64,000 bases of DNA from positions 1 through 64,000 of the forward strand of contig CBFHAI010000008.1 in NCBI GenBank assembly GCA_965653565.1, in the 5' to 3' direction. Positions 51,907 through 61,052 of the stretch are shown in pieces. Within the stretch, counting starts at the first letter, position 1, and each line of letters opens with the position of its first letter. Both the position numbers and the translations under genes were made by a program. The DNA is from JALCLA01 sp965653565. Lineage in GTDB: Bacteria; Pseudomonadota; Gammaproteobacteria; Xanthomonadales; Xanthomonadaceae. The notes beneath the pieces were generated by a model. That model had not been told where the DNA came from. It saw only the letters and a program-made list of their open reading frames with translations, and ran no database searches.

Positions 51907-54261
51907 ATGCGTCTGCCGTTTTCCTTGCTGTTGCTGGTGGCATCGGTTTGCGCCGCCGGCCGGGCAGAGGCCATCGAGCTGTGGACCGAGGTCGCGCCAC
52001 CGGCCAAATCGGAACGGCTGGCGGCACAGGAACGCTGGCTGCGACTGGACACCGCCGCTTTGCGCGCGGCGCTCGAAACGGCGAAGCGAACCGGCAACGT
52101 GTCGCTCGCCTTGCCGCTGGCCGACGGCGGCGCCGTCACCTTCGACTTGCAGCCGAGCGCCGTGATGCCGGCCGAACTGGCGGCAAAATTTCCCGAGATC
52201 CGCACCTTTCGCGGCGTCGACATCGCCAGCGCGACACGCGTGCGCGTCGAAACCGTCGGCGACACGATCGGCGCGATGTTCTTCACCGGCGACGGCGTAC
52301 AGTTGCTGATGCGCGACGAGAAAAGCGGGCTGTATCGCAGCCTGGATCGCGAATCGGCCGACGCCGGACCGGTGTTCTCGTGCGGCGTCGATGCAGCGCA
52401 GCACGCGGCGCGCGACGCCGCGCGGCGCGAAGAGAAAGCGCTGACGGCGGCGAACGAAAAAGTGGCCGGCACGCAGTTGCGCACCTACCGCACCGCGATC
52501 GCCACCACGGCCGAGTTCACCGCCAAGGTCGGCGGCACCGCGGCCGCCGCGGCGAATGTCGCCAGCGCGGTGAACCGTCTCAACGAAATCTTCGAGAGCG
52601 AACTCGGGCTGCGCCTGCAGTTGATCCCCGACAACGATCTGCTGTTCTTCACCGATCCGGCGAGCGACGGCTACACCAACAGCGACAGCGGCACGATGCT
52701 GCTGCAGAACCAGAACCGCCTCGACGCCTTGATCGGCAGTGTCAATTACGATCTGGGCCACGTGTTCTCCACCACCGGCGGCGGCATCGCGGTGCTCGGC
52801 GCGGCTTGCCGATCGGCATTGAAAGGGCGCGGAGTGAGCGGCACCGGCTTCACGCCGGGCGAACTGTTCTGGGTCGACATCGTCGCGCACGAGATCGGCC
52901 ACCAGTTCGATGCCGAGCACACCTTCAACAGCGCGGTGGATTTCTGCGGCAAGAGCCGCGACTCGGGCAGCGCCTACGAGCCGGGCAGCGGCAGCACCAT
53001 CATGGCCTACGCCGGCATCTGTTTCGACGGCACCATCGACGAGGATCTGCAGTTTTTCGCCGATGCAAATTTCCACGGCCGCAGCCTCGAACAGATCCGC
53101 AGTTATTCGCAGTCGTCCGCCGGCGGCGGCAGTTGCGGCACGCTGACGCCCACCGGCAATACGGCACCGGTGGTGATCACCACACCGGGCAGCACGATTC
53201 CCGCACGCACGCCTTTCACCCTCACCGCGAATGCCATCGATGCCGACGCCGACACGCTGACTTATTCGTGGGAACAGTTCGACCTGGGCATGCCCTCCCC
53301 GCCGCTCACCGACGGCGGCAACCGTCCGTTGTTCCGCACCTTTCCGCCGACGCCATCGCCGTCGCGCAGCTTCCCGAAACTCGCCGACATCCTCGCCGGC
53401 AAAGGCCTGCCGGCAGATTTCGTGCGCGGCGAAGTGTTGCCGACCACGACGCGCACGCTGACCTTCCGCGTCGTAGTGCGCGACGGCGCCGGCGGCGTGC
53501 AGTGGAGCGGCAGCGCGGCGCCGTCGACGCAGTTGCAGGTGTTCGACACCGGCGCTGGGTTCGCGGTGACCGGCCTGGATGCGCCCGAATCGCTGATCGC
53601 CGGCATGCCGCTGACGATCGGCTGGAACGTCGCCGGCACGCAGGCAAAACCGATTTCCTGCGCCAACGTCGACATCGCCTGGTCGACCGACAACGGCGCA
53701 AGCTTTGCGACCGTGCTCGCCGCCGGCACGCCGAACGACGGCAGCCACGAAGTATCGATTCCGGCGCCGGCAACGGCGCAGGGCCGCGTGCGCGTGAGCT
53801 GTGCCTCGAATATTTTCTTCGACATCAACAACGCGCCGCTGACGCTGGTGGTCGACGACATTCCGCCGCTGGTGGTCGCCGTCGATACGCTCGACCCGTC
53901 GCCGGCGCTCGAAGCGCCGCTGCGATTCGCCGTACGTTTCAGCGAACCGGTGAGCGGCGTGGACATCGACGATTTCGTCATCGACGCGACCGGCACGCTG
54001 GCCGACCTGCGGGTCGAATCGATCGCCGGCCACGGCGCGACGCGCATCGTGACGGTCGACATCGGCAACCTCGGCATGGGCAGCGGCACCGTCGGCATCG
54101 ATTTCGTCGACGACGATTCGGTGCGCGATGCGGCAGACAATCCGGTGGGGAGCACCGGGGCCGGCAACGGCAATTTCAACGCCGGCGAAAATTATTCGGT
54201 GACGCCGGCGCAGTTCATCCGGCTGTTCCGCAACGGGTTCGAATCAGCGCCGTCCGAGTGA
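51907..54261 (+). CDS. secreted metzincin (reprolysin-like) zinc protease with GFE tail
   Basis: ATG 51907 opens a signal peptide (MRLPFSLLLLVASVCAAGRA) of a 784-aa protein. A propeptide-like N-domain (25-180) is followed by the catalytic domain (about 195-420). Its zinc site HEIGHQFDAEH (His 328, Glu 329, His 332, His 338) and the Met-turn SGSTIMAYAGIC mark a metzincin of the M12B type. Ig/cadherin-like domains follow (about 430-770). The protein ends IRLFRNGFESAPSE, one of the shared tails. It is likely a secreted protease that degrades host or environmental protein. The DUF2721 gene diverges upstream. Confidence 0.9.
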   Translation: MRLPFSLLLLVASVCAAGRAEAIELWTEVAPPAKSERLAAQERWLRLDTAALRAALETAKRTGNVSLALPLADGGAVTFDLQPSAVMPAELAAKFPEIRTFRGVDIASATRVRVETVGDTIGAMFFTGDGVQLLMRDEKSGLYRSLDRESADAGPVFSCGVDAAQHAARDAARREEKALTAANEKVAGTQLRTYRTAIATTAEFTAKVGGTAAAAANVASAVNRLNEIFESELGLRLQLIPDNDLLFFTDPASDGYTNSDSGTMLLQNQNRLDALIGSVNYDLGHVFSTTGGGIAVLGAACRSALKGRGVSGTGFTPGELFWVDIVAHEIGHQFDAEHTFNSAVDFCGKSRDSGSAYEPGSGSTIMAYAGICFDGTIDEDLQFFADANFHGRSLEQIRSYSQSSAGGGSCGTLTPTGNTAPVVITTPGSTIPARTPFTLTANAIDADADTLTYSWEQFDLGMPSPPLTDGGNRPLFRTFPPTPSPSRSFPKLADILAGKGLPADFVRGEVLPTTTRTLTFRVVVRDGAGGVQWSGSAAPSTQLQVFDTGAGFAVTGLDAPESLIAGMPLTIGWNVAGTQAKPISCANVDIAWSTDNGASFATVLAAGTPNDGSHEVSIPAPATAQGRVRVSCASNIFFDINNAPLTLVVDDIPPLVVAVDTLDPSPALEAPLRFAVRFSEPVSGVDIDDFVIDATGTLADLRVESIAGHGATRIVTVDIGNLGMGSGTVGIDFVDDDSVRDAADNPVGSTGAGNGNFNAGENYSVTPAQFIRLFRNGFESAPSE

Positions 54262-54285
54262 GCGGCGCGCGCTCCCGAGGCGCGC

Positions 54286-55179
54286 TCAGCGCCGCTGGCT
54301 CAGCATCACGCTGCCCACGATCAGCACGCCGGCCACCGCCATCGCCGCGGTGAGCGGTTCGCCCAGCAGCCACCACGCCCACAGCACGCCGAACAGCGGC
54401 ACCATGTAGGTGACGGTCACCGCGCGCGCCGCGCCGATGCGTTTGATCAGGCGGTAGTACATGGCGAACGCGATGCCGGTGCACAGCGCGCCGAGCAAGC
54501 CGGCTGCGGCCCACGAACGCAGGCCGATCGATTGTTCCGGCCAGTACGCGAGCGCGAACGGCAGCGTCAGCAAGGCCGCGCACGAGAGCGTCGCCGCCGC
54601 CACCGCCGCCGATGGCAGGCCGGTCAGATATTTGCGCACCAGATTGGCACCGATGCCGTAGAGAAAGGCCGCCGACACGCCGGCCGCCACCGCTTCGCCG
54701 ACGCTGGCACCGGCGGTCTTGCTGCCGGCCAGCACCACCACGCCGGCAAAACCGGTGAGCAGCGCGACACTGCGGCGGGTGCTGATGCGTTCGCCGAAGA
54801 ACGCCACCGCCACCACCGCGGTGAACAACACCGCCATCGCATTGCAGATCGCGCCGATGCCGGCCGGCGCACGCTGCGCGGCCCAGGCGAACAGCACGAA
54901 CGGAATCGCCGAGTTGATCGCGCCGATCAGCGCGATCAGCGGCCATTTCTTCGCCGGAAACAAGGCGCGCTCGCGCCACAGGAACGGCAGCAGCACCAGC
55001 GCACCGAGCGCGAGACGAATCTCGACCAGCGCGAACGGACCGAAGTCCGGCGCCGCCACGCGCATGAAGAGGAACGACGCGCCCCAGATCGCGGCCAGCA
55101 GCGTCAATTCCAGCGGTGTCAGCCAGGCGCGCTCGGCGGTGGCCGGCAGTGGGGTGGCGATGGCATCAGGGGAGCGCAT
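54286..55179 (-). CDS. EamA/DMT-family transporter
   Basis: ATG 55179 gives 297 aa with ten helices in two EamA repeats: LLAAIWGASFLFMRVAAPDF at the start, RLALGALVLLPFLWRE, then a second half with SAAFLYGIGANLVRKYLTG and TYMVPLFGVLWAWWLLGEPL. DMT transporters export amino acids, metabolites or drugs. The divergent LysR gene 104 bases away is probably its regulator. The frame extends upstream to 55290, but that part lacks transporter features. Confidence 0.9.
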   Translation of the reverse strand: MRSPDAIATPLPATAERAWLTPLELTLLAAIWGASFLFMRVAAPDFGPFALVEIRLALGALVLLPFLWRERALFPAKKWPLIALIGAINSAIPFVLFAWAAQRAPAGIGAICNAMAVLFTAVVAVAFFGERISTRRSVALLTGFAGVVVLAGSKTAGASVGEAVAAGVSAAFLYGIGANLVRKYLTGLPSAAVAAATLSCAALLTLPFALAYWPEQSIGLRSWAAAGLLGALCTGIAFAMYYRLIKRIGAARAVTVTYMVPLFGVLWAWWLLGEPLTAAMAVAGVLIVGSVMLSQRR

Positions 55180-55283
55180 GGGGCACAAGCTCGATTCGTT
55201 GCTTGCCGCCATTCTCCGCTTGCGGCCGGGGCCGACAAGCGCGTACTTTCGAATCCAGACACAAGCCAGATTTGAGGCTCGCG

Positions 55284-56180
55284 ATGGCACTGCGTTCCGA
55301 CTGGTTGCCGGCGGTGGCGGCGTTCGAATCCGCCGCGCGGCATCAGAATTTCGCCCATGCCGCGGAAGAACTGCACCTCACCGCCAGCGCCGTGAGCCAT
55401 CACGTGCGCAAGCTCGAAAGCCGGCTGGGCGTGGTGCTGTTCCAGCGCCACGCACGCGGCGTTTCGCTCACCGCCGAAGGCCGGCAACTGGCCGACGCCG
55501 CCGGCAGCGCCTTGTCCGATATGGAAAGCGTGCTGCGCGGCCTGCGCGCCGGCAAGGAGGATGCGCAGCGCGTGCGCCTCACCACGCTGCATTCGCTGGC
55601 CTACGCGTGGCTGCTGCCGCGCCTGCCGAAATTCGCCGCGCTGCATCCGCGCGTGCGCATCACGCTCGATACCGAAATCGCGCTGACGCGTTTTGACGAA
55701 GGCGGGCCCGATGTCGGCATCCGCCACGGTCCCGGCCACTGGCCGGGACTCACCGCGCAACGGCTGATGGGCGACGCGATGTTCCCGGTCGCCGCACCGA
55801 ATTATCCGCCGGCGCGCGCTGCGCACACGCCGGCGGATATCGCGCGATTGCCGCTGATTTCAGATCACTCGCGGCAGGGCTGGCAGGACTGGTTCCGCGC
55901 CGCCGGCGTACATGGCGTGCCGCTCGACGAACGCCATGTGTTCAGCGACTCGACCGACGCACTGAAGGCCGCCGCGCATGGTCTGGGCGTGGCGCTGGCG
56001 CGCGAAAAAATCGTCGCGCCATTTCTGGCAAGCGGCCAATTGCGGATGCTGAGCGGCCCCGTGATGCCGGCACGCTGGAGCTATTTCGTGATCCATCCCT
56101 CGCACCGCCGCCTGCGGCCGGCCGCCCGCGCCTTCGTCGATTGGGTGCTGGCGGAGGGACGCGAAGACGCGGCCGGTTGA
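55284..56180 (+). CDS. LysR-family regulator (GcvA-like)
   Basis: ATG 55284 with GAGG 6 bases upstream gives 298 aa. The N-terminal helix-turn-helix (LPAVAAFESAARHQNFAHAA, then ELHLTASAVSHHVRKLESRL) and the dimer helix precede a periplasmic-binding-like sensor (about 92-290). The opening 'AFE.AARH.NF..AAEELH.T.SAVS' pattern is of the GcvA group. It is divergent from the EamA transporter gene, so it likely controls that gene and itself from the shared region. Confidence 0.9.
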   Translation: MALRSDWLPAVAAFESAARHQNFAHAAEELHLTASAVSHHVRKLESRLGVVLFQRHARGVSLTAEGRQLADAAGSALSDMESVLRGLRAGKEDAQRVRLTTLHSLAYAWLLPRLPKFAALHPRVRITLDTEIALTRFDEGGPDVGIRHGPGHWPGLTAQRLMGDAMFPVAAPNYPPARAAHTPADIARLPLISDHSRQGWQDWFRAAGVHGVPLDERHVFSDSTDALKAAAHGLGVALAREKIVAPFLASGQLRMLSGPVMPARWSYFVIHPSHRRLRPAARAFVDWVLAEGREDAAG

Positions 56181-56305
56181 ATCACGAACGGCGCTGAAAT
56201 CGCAGGATCGGAACAACGCCTCGCGAATTTCGCTGACGCCTGGGATTGCGTAATCGCGTCAGACTTTCGCGAGTGGCTGCGCTTGCGCGGCCTTCCGGCC
56301 CGCGC

Positions 56306-56393
56306 GGGAATCGGGAGACGGGAAAAGAGCGGGTGCGCCGCAAACTGCCGGCTTTTCTCTCGATTCCCGACTCCCGATTCCCGCCAGAACAAC
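56306..56393. repeat. GGGAATCGGGA dispersed inverted repeat, copy 7
   Basis: The left arm GGGAATCGGGAGACGGGAAA and the right arm TTTTCTCTCGATTCCCGACT (and CCCGATTCCCG) pair across about 25 bases. It ends 19 bases before the second DUF1800 gene, so it lies in the leader or promoter. Confidence 0.85.
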
Positions 56394-56411
56394 CACAGGG
56401 GAAAAAACCGA

Positions 56412-58100
56412 ATGACACGCAAGGCGACGACGCCTCGACTGCGCCTGCTTGGCCTGTTGCTCATGACAGGCATCGGCCCGCTGAGCGCGCAAACCATCCT
56501 GCGCGACGGCTTCGAAGACCAGGGCGAAATCGCCGAAACGCCGGCCGCCGCCAGCCGTTTCCTGGCGCAGGCCACCTTCGGCGCCACCGAAGCCGACATC
56601 GCCGCATTGCAGGGCGACCGCTTCGACGAATGGATCACGTCGCAGCAACAACTGCCGCCCACCTATCTGCTGCCCTACATGCGCGCGGAGGCCGGCGTCG
56701 CCAACCCGACCGCGCCGATCGATTTCCATTTCCTCACCGAAGCCTGGTTCGATCGCTCGTTGAAGGCGCCCGATCAATTGCGCCAGCGCGTGGCGTTCGC
56801 GTTGAGCGAAATCTTCGTGGTGTCCGAACGCGGCAACAATCTCGCCAACGACGGCCTCGCGCTCGGCGCCTACTACGACATCCTGCTGCGCAACGCCTTC
56901 GGCAACTATCGCGATCTGCTGCGCGACACCACGCTCAGCCCGGCGATGGGCCGCTTCCTGAGCATGTACCGCAATCAGAAACCGAACCCGGCGCTCAACA
57001 TCCGGCCCGACGAAAATTTCGCGCGCGAAGTGTTGCAGCTGTTCTCGATCGGCCTGGTGAAACTGCAGCCGGATGGGCGCCCGATCATCGTCGGCAATGC
57101 GACGGTGCCGACTTACGATGAACAGGTCGTACGCGGCTTCGCCCATGCCTTCACCGGTTGGGCCTGCCCCGGTTTCGCCTTCGAGGAAGCCGTGGCCTGT
57201 TCGACCGAGCAGCCGATGCAGCCGTTCGAGGCGTATCACGATCGCGGTGCGAAATCCTTGTTCGACGACATCGTGCTGCCGGCCGAGCAAGACGCGCGGC
57301 CCGATCTGGAAGCCGCACTCGATGCGATTTTCGAGCATCCGAACGTCGGGCCCTTCATCGGCAGGCAACTGATCCAGCGCCTCGTCACCAGCAATCCGTC
57401 GCCGGAATACGTCGGCCGCGTGACGGCGGTGTTCGATGACAACGGCCAGGGCGTGCGCGGCGATCTGGGCGCCGTGGTGCGCGCGATCCTGCTCGATCCG
57501 GAAGCGCGGCTCGGCCACTCTTCCGTGCGTTTCGGCAAGGTGCGCGAGCCGCTGCTGCGACTGACGCAGGTGTGGCGCGGCTTGAATGTAACTTGGCGCC
57601 GCAACCGGTTGTTCCCGGACGATCGCGACATCCACGTCACGCACAACCAGACGCCGCTCGGTTCGCCGTCGGTGTTCAATTTCTTTGCCCCATCGTTCGC
57701 GCCGCCCGGCCCGGTGAGCGCCAACGCGATGGTCGCGCCGGAATTGCAGGCGATCACCGACACCGTCGCGATCGCGCTGACCAACGATCAATGGGGCCGC
57801 ATCCACTGGGCCTGCAACGGCTGTCCGATGGATCTGTTCGACGACAGCGTGCGCGTGACGCAACTCGACAGCTGGCGCACGGCGATCGCGCCCGGCGCGG
57901 GCGGCACGGTGCCCGAGGCCGCGATCGACGCGCTGATCGCGCGCGCCGATGTGGTGTTCCTCGGCGGCACCATGTCGACGACCTTGCGCCAGCAGGTGCG
58001 CAGCCGCGTGCTCGCCCTGCCCGCCGACGATCCGCTGCGGCGCGTGCAGAACCTGCTCTATCTCATCACCGCGTCGCCCGAATACGCCGTGCAGCGCTGA
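56412..58100 (+). CDS. second DUF1800 protein, Sec-exported, with N-terminal GFE motif
   Basis: AGGGGA 9 bases before ATG 56412; the product is 562 aa. A Sec-type signal (RLRLLGLLLMTGIGPLSAQ), with no Tat arginine pair, is followed at once by TILRDGFEDQGE, the motif that ends several other exported proteins. DUF1800 marks are RFLAQATFGATEADIAAL, ENFAREVLQLFSIGLVKLQ, AFTGWACPG, RQLIQRLVTSNPSPEYVGRV and ILLDPEARLG. It pairs with the DUF1501 gene 10 bases downstream. It is only distantly similar to the first DUF1800 protein (8490-10496). Confidence 0.9.
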   Translation: MTRKATTPRLRLLGLLLMTGIGPLSAQTILRDGFEDQGEIAETPAAASRFLAQATFGATEADIAALQGDRFDEWITSQQQLPPTYLLPYMRAEAGVANPTAPIDFHFLTEAWFDRSLKAPDQLRQRVAFALSEIFVVSERGNNLANDGLALGAYYDILLRNAFGNYRDLLRDTTLSPAMGRFLSMYRNQKPNPALNIRPDENFAREVLQLFSIGLVKLQPDGRPIIVGNATVPTYDEQVVRGFAHAFTGWACPGFAFEEAVACSTEQPMQPFEAYHDRGAKSLFDDIVLPAEQDARPDLEAALDAIFEHPNVGPFIGRQLIQRLVTSNPSPEYVGRVTAVFDDNGQGVRGDLGAVVRAILLDPEARLGHSSVRFGKVREPLLRLTQVWRGLNVTWRRNRLFPDDRDIHVTHNQTPLGSPSVFNFFAPSFAPPGPVSANAMVAPELQAITDTVAIALTNDQWGRIHWACNGCPMDLFDDSVRVTQLDSWRTAIAPGAGGTVPEAAIDALIARADVVFLGGTMSTTLRQQVRSRVLALPADDPLRRVQNLLYLITASPEYAVQR

Positions 58101-58110
58101 AGGACCGGCC

Positions 58111-59535
58111 ATGTCGAACATCCGCTCGCTACTCCCCCGCCGCACATTCCTGCGCCGCAGCCTCACCGCCGCGGCCGCCGGCTCGGGCTTCTTCATCGCG
58201 CCTTCGTCGCTATCGCTGTTCAACAGCGCGTGGGCGCAGCAGGCACCGCCGGGCAACGATTACAAGGCGCTGGTCTGTGTCTTCCTGCTCGGCGGCAACG
58301 ACGGTTACAACCTCATCGTGCCGCACGATCAAACGCAGTACGCGACTTACGCGCAGCGTCGCCGCGGTCTGACCATCGCGCGCGACACGCTGCTGCCGAT
58401 CAACCCGACCAGCGGCGCCGACTACGCGCTCGGCCTGCATCCGGCGGTAAGCGAGTTGCGCACGCGCTTCGAGCAAGGCCGCATCGCGATGCTCGCCAAC
58501 ATCGGTGCGCTGCGCGAGCCGGTGACGCGCAGCGGCTACGACAACCGCACCGCGCGCCTGCCGCCGCAGCTGTTCTCGCACAACGATCAGCAGGATTTCT
58601 GGCAAAGTCTCGAGACCCGCTCGCCGGTCGACAGCACGCCGATGAGCGGTTGGGCCGGGCGCGTCGCCGATCTGCTGCATGCGGGCTACAACCCGAACGC
58701 AACGCTGGCGATGAATCTGTCGCTGGCCGGCGCCAACCCCTTCCTCACTGGCCGCCAATCGCAGGCCCTCGCAGTCGGCACCGGCGCGATCAGCTCACTG
58801 ATCACCGAGCACGATCCGGACGCCGCGCTGGCGCTCGAAGCCGCGCTCGATGCCACCCATCCGCACTTGCTGGTCGAAGAATATCGACGCAAATTGCGCG
58901 GCGCGGTGGGCGACTATCGCCATCTTCAAACCGCGCTCGCGGCTGCGTCGCCGATCGCGACGCCGTTTCCAGCGCCGCCCGGCGAAGGCGCGCCGGCCGC
59001 CGATCGCTTCGCTTTCGTGCTCGGCGCGCAGCTGCGGCGCGCGGCCGAACTGATTTCGCTGCGCCAGACCTTCGGCCATCGCCGGCAGATTTTCTTCACC
59101 GCGCTCGGCGGTTTCGATACGCACGATTCGCAGACCCGCGATCAACCCGAGCTGCTCGCCGCACTATCGCGCGCCCTGGCATCGTTCGACTCGGCAATGA
59201 TTGAACTGGGCGTCGACCAGTCCGTCACCACGTTCACCAGCACCGAATTCGGCCGCAGCCTCACCAGCAACGGCGACGGCTCCGACCACGCCTGGGGCAA
59301 TCATTTGTTCGTGATGGGCGGCGCCGTCGACGGCCGCCGCATCATCGGCCAGATGCCGGACCTGGGCGAAGCCAGCCCGGTGATCGCCGGCGACGGCAAT
59401 CTGATTCCGCAGATCGCGGTGGATCAGTACGGCGCCACGCTGGCGAAATGGTTCGGCGTGCCCGACAGCGCAATGGATCTGCTGTTCCCGAACCTGCACG
59501 AATTCGCCGTACGCGATCTGGGATTCATGGCTTGA
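58111..59535 (+). CDS. second DUF1501 protein
   Basis: In this 474-aa protein the Tat-like N-terminus is LPRRTFLRRSLTAAAAGSGF, followed by a hydrophobic stretch and a cut near AWAQ. DUF1501 marks are LVCVFLLGGNDGYNLIVPHD, HPAVSELRTRFEQGRIAMLA, LGGFDTHDSQ, FTSTEFGRSLTSNGDGSDHAWGN (in part) and GNHLFVMGGAVDGRR. GAAGGA precedes the ATG. With its DUF1800 partner it duplicates the 8.5-11.8 kb pair, but here the DUF1800 protein uses Sec and the DUF1501 protein Tat. Confidence 0.9.
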   Translation: MSNIRSLLPRRTFLRRSLTAAAAGSGFFIAPSSLSLFNSAWAQQAPPGNDYKALVCVFLLGGNDGYNLIVPHDQTQYATYAQRRRGLTIARDTLLPINPTSGADYALGLHPAVSELRTRFEQGRIAMLANIGALREPVTRSGYDNRTARLPPQLFSHNDQQDFWQSLETRSPVDSTPMSGWAGRVADLLHAGYNPNATLAMNLSLAGANPFLTGRQSQALAVGTGAISSLITEHDPDAALALEAALDATHPHLLVEEYRRKLRGAVGDYRHLQTALAAASPIATPFPAPPGEGAPAADRFAFVLGAQLRRAAELISLRQTFGHRRQIFFTALGGFDTHDSQTRDQPELLAALSRALASFDSAMIELGVDQSVTTFTSTEFGRSLTSNGDGSDHAWGNHLFVMGGAVDGRRIIGQMPDLGEASPVIAGDGNLIPQIAVDQYGATLAKWFGVPDSAMDLLFPNLHEFAVRDLGFMA

Positions 59536-59542
59536 CGCTGCG

Positions 59543-60826
59543 TTACGGGGATTCGAAACCGTTGGCGAACAGGCTCGGCTCCTTTCCGCCGGCGACACGC
59601 GTATCGCAAGCGAAATCGGCGTCGTACTCGAATGCGCCGATGTCGCGCAGGCCGTCGTCGCGAGCGTTGCCGCAGTGGTCGTTGGTTACGAGCGGTGCGG
59701 CAACACCGGCGTCGACGAAGGCCGTGCCATCGAGCAGGCCGAAATCGGCGGCCGCCGGGTCGGCGAACCATGTTGAATACGTGGCATCGCTGATTCCGAT
59801 GATGTTGCCCTCGCGCGCACTGCTTCCTAGGTTGCGGTCGCGAATACCGCCGCTGACCAGGTTGTTGCGCACCGTGGCAGTGCTTTCCGGGTAGCGCACG
59901 TCGATGCCGGTCGTGGCGTACAGCGTGTTGTGCTCGATACGCGTGGCGCCGGCCTTGTTGAGATAGATGCCGACGTCGTTGCAGGCCAGGATCAGGTTGT
60001 TGCGCATCACGCCGTTCTGGTGTTCGGGCGTGCAACTGCCTTCCTCGCAGATCGAATTCGGACTGCTGCCGCCACCGCCGAACGACAGGCCCAGCCGCAC
60101 ACCGCCGCTGAAATTCCGTGTGCAGACGACGAGATTTCGTTCGAACAACCCATCGCGCGAGTTGCCTTTCAGGAAAGCCGCGTAGCTGACCGTATCGCCG
60201 CCGAGTTTCTGGTAGTCGTAGATCGCATTCGCACGCACGACCCAGCGTCGGCCGCCGACGACATCGATCTTGGCCACCGGATTGGCCGTATTGCGCGCGC
60301 GCGAGTCGTAGAAGACGTTGCGCTCGATCAGCACATCGTCGGGATAGGCCGTGGCGTTCGGCGCGGCGCCGTTGCTTTTGATCTGCGCATTGAAGTCGCG
60401 CACGCGGTTGTCGCGGATCACCGTGCCATCGGCATCGCCGGCCAGATGAAAGGCATGCTCGCAGTTCGTGTCGACCGCGCAGGCGCCTTCGATATCGAGG
60501 CCCTCGAAGCGCCAGCCGGTCGCAACCACCCGGAATCCTTCCGCGATACCGCCGCCGCCATCGAACCGGATCAGGACGCTGCGCGGCTGCACTGCGCGCA
60601 CTTCGATCGGCTGGCCCGTCGATGCAATCGTGTCGCAGACGAGATTGGCAGAGAAGGTGTAGGTGCCCGCGGCGATGAGGATGCGATCCCCCGGATCTGC
60701 GTTCTCGATCGCCGTGCGCAGTGCGATAGCCGAATTGACCGGAATGTCGAGCGCCGCGGCGCTGCCGGCGATGCCCAGCGCGACGATTGCCGCGACGGCT
60801 CTTGCGAACCAAAGCATCGGGATCAT
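59543..60826 (-). CDS. secreted right-handed beta-helix protein with GFE tail
   Basis: ATG 60826 with GGAG upstream gives 427 aa. The signal peptide is MLWFARAVAAIVALGIAGSA (after a short MIP start). Helix rungs are visible in repeats such as FEGLDIEGACAVD, TVIRDNRVRDF, DVLIERNVFYDS, GVMRNNLILACND and ATVRNNLVSGGI, as in NosD/pectate-lyase-like proteins. The start (AIALRTAIENADPGDRILIA) is the common opening of such folds. The protein ends KEPSLFANGFESP. It meets the DUF1501 gene end with only 7 bases between. Its ligand or polysaccharide substrate is unknown. Confidence 0.87.
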   Translation of the reverse strand: MIPMLWFARAVAAIVALGIAGSAAALDIPVNSAIALRTAIENADPGDRILIAAGTYTFSANLVCDTIASTGQPIEVRAVQPRSVLIRFDGGGGIAEGFRVVATGWRFEGLDIEGACAVDTNCEHAFHLAGDADGTVIRDNRVRDFNAQIKSNGAAPNATAYPDDVLIERNVFYDSRARNTANPVAKIDVVGGRRWVVRANAIYDYQKLGGDTVSYAAFLKGNSRDGLFERNLVVCTRNFSGGVRLGLSFGGGGSSPNSICEEGSCTPEHQNGVMRNNLILACNDVGIYLNKAGATRIEHNTLYATTGIDVRYPESTATVRNNLVSGGIRDRNLGSSAREGNIIGISDATYSTWFADPAAADFGLLDGTAFVDAGVAAPLVTNDHCGNARDDGLRDIGAFEYDADFACDTRVAGGKEPSLFANGFESP

Positions 60827-61052
60827 CGCGCGGACTCCATCGATCAGCGTGCTCGCAGCGAGCAGCGAACTTGCAATCTTAGGCGAAGGCCGCAGACGAG
60901 GGCACGGGGTCGGCATGCGCTGCGACCTCGTCCCGCCACGGCCCTGGTTCTGCGGTCCTAATTGTTCCGCAACCTGCGTTATGATCCGGGCGTCTGGTGC
61001 AGCACGCCGGCGATCGGTCAGGGGAATGGAACCTCGGGGAGGGTTCGGGGCC

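Noticed and set aside
51847..54033. Long minus-strand ORF opposite the metzincin gene, and similar long ORFs opposite the TonB receptor, DUF1800, fumarase and kinase genes
   Set aside because: High-GC coding DNA gives long antisense frames. They are Arg/Ala/Gly/His-rich, low in domains, and lack start signals.
60961..60990. Sigma-70 promoter (TATGAT at 60980) for the GlcG-like gene
   Set aside because: No acceptable -35 element lies at 16-18 bases; too weak to list as a feature.
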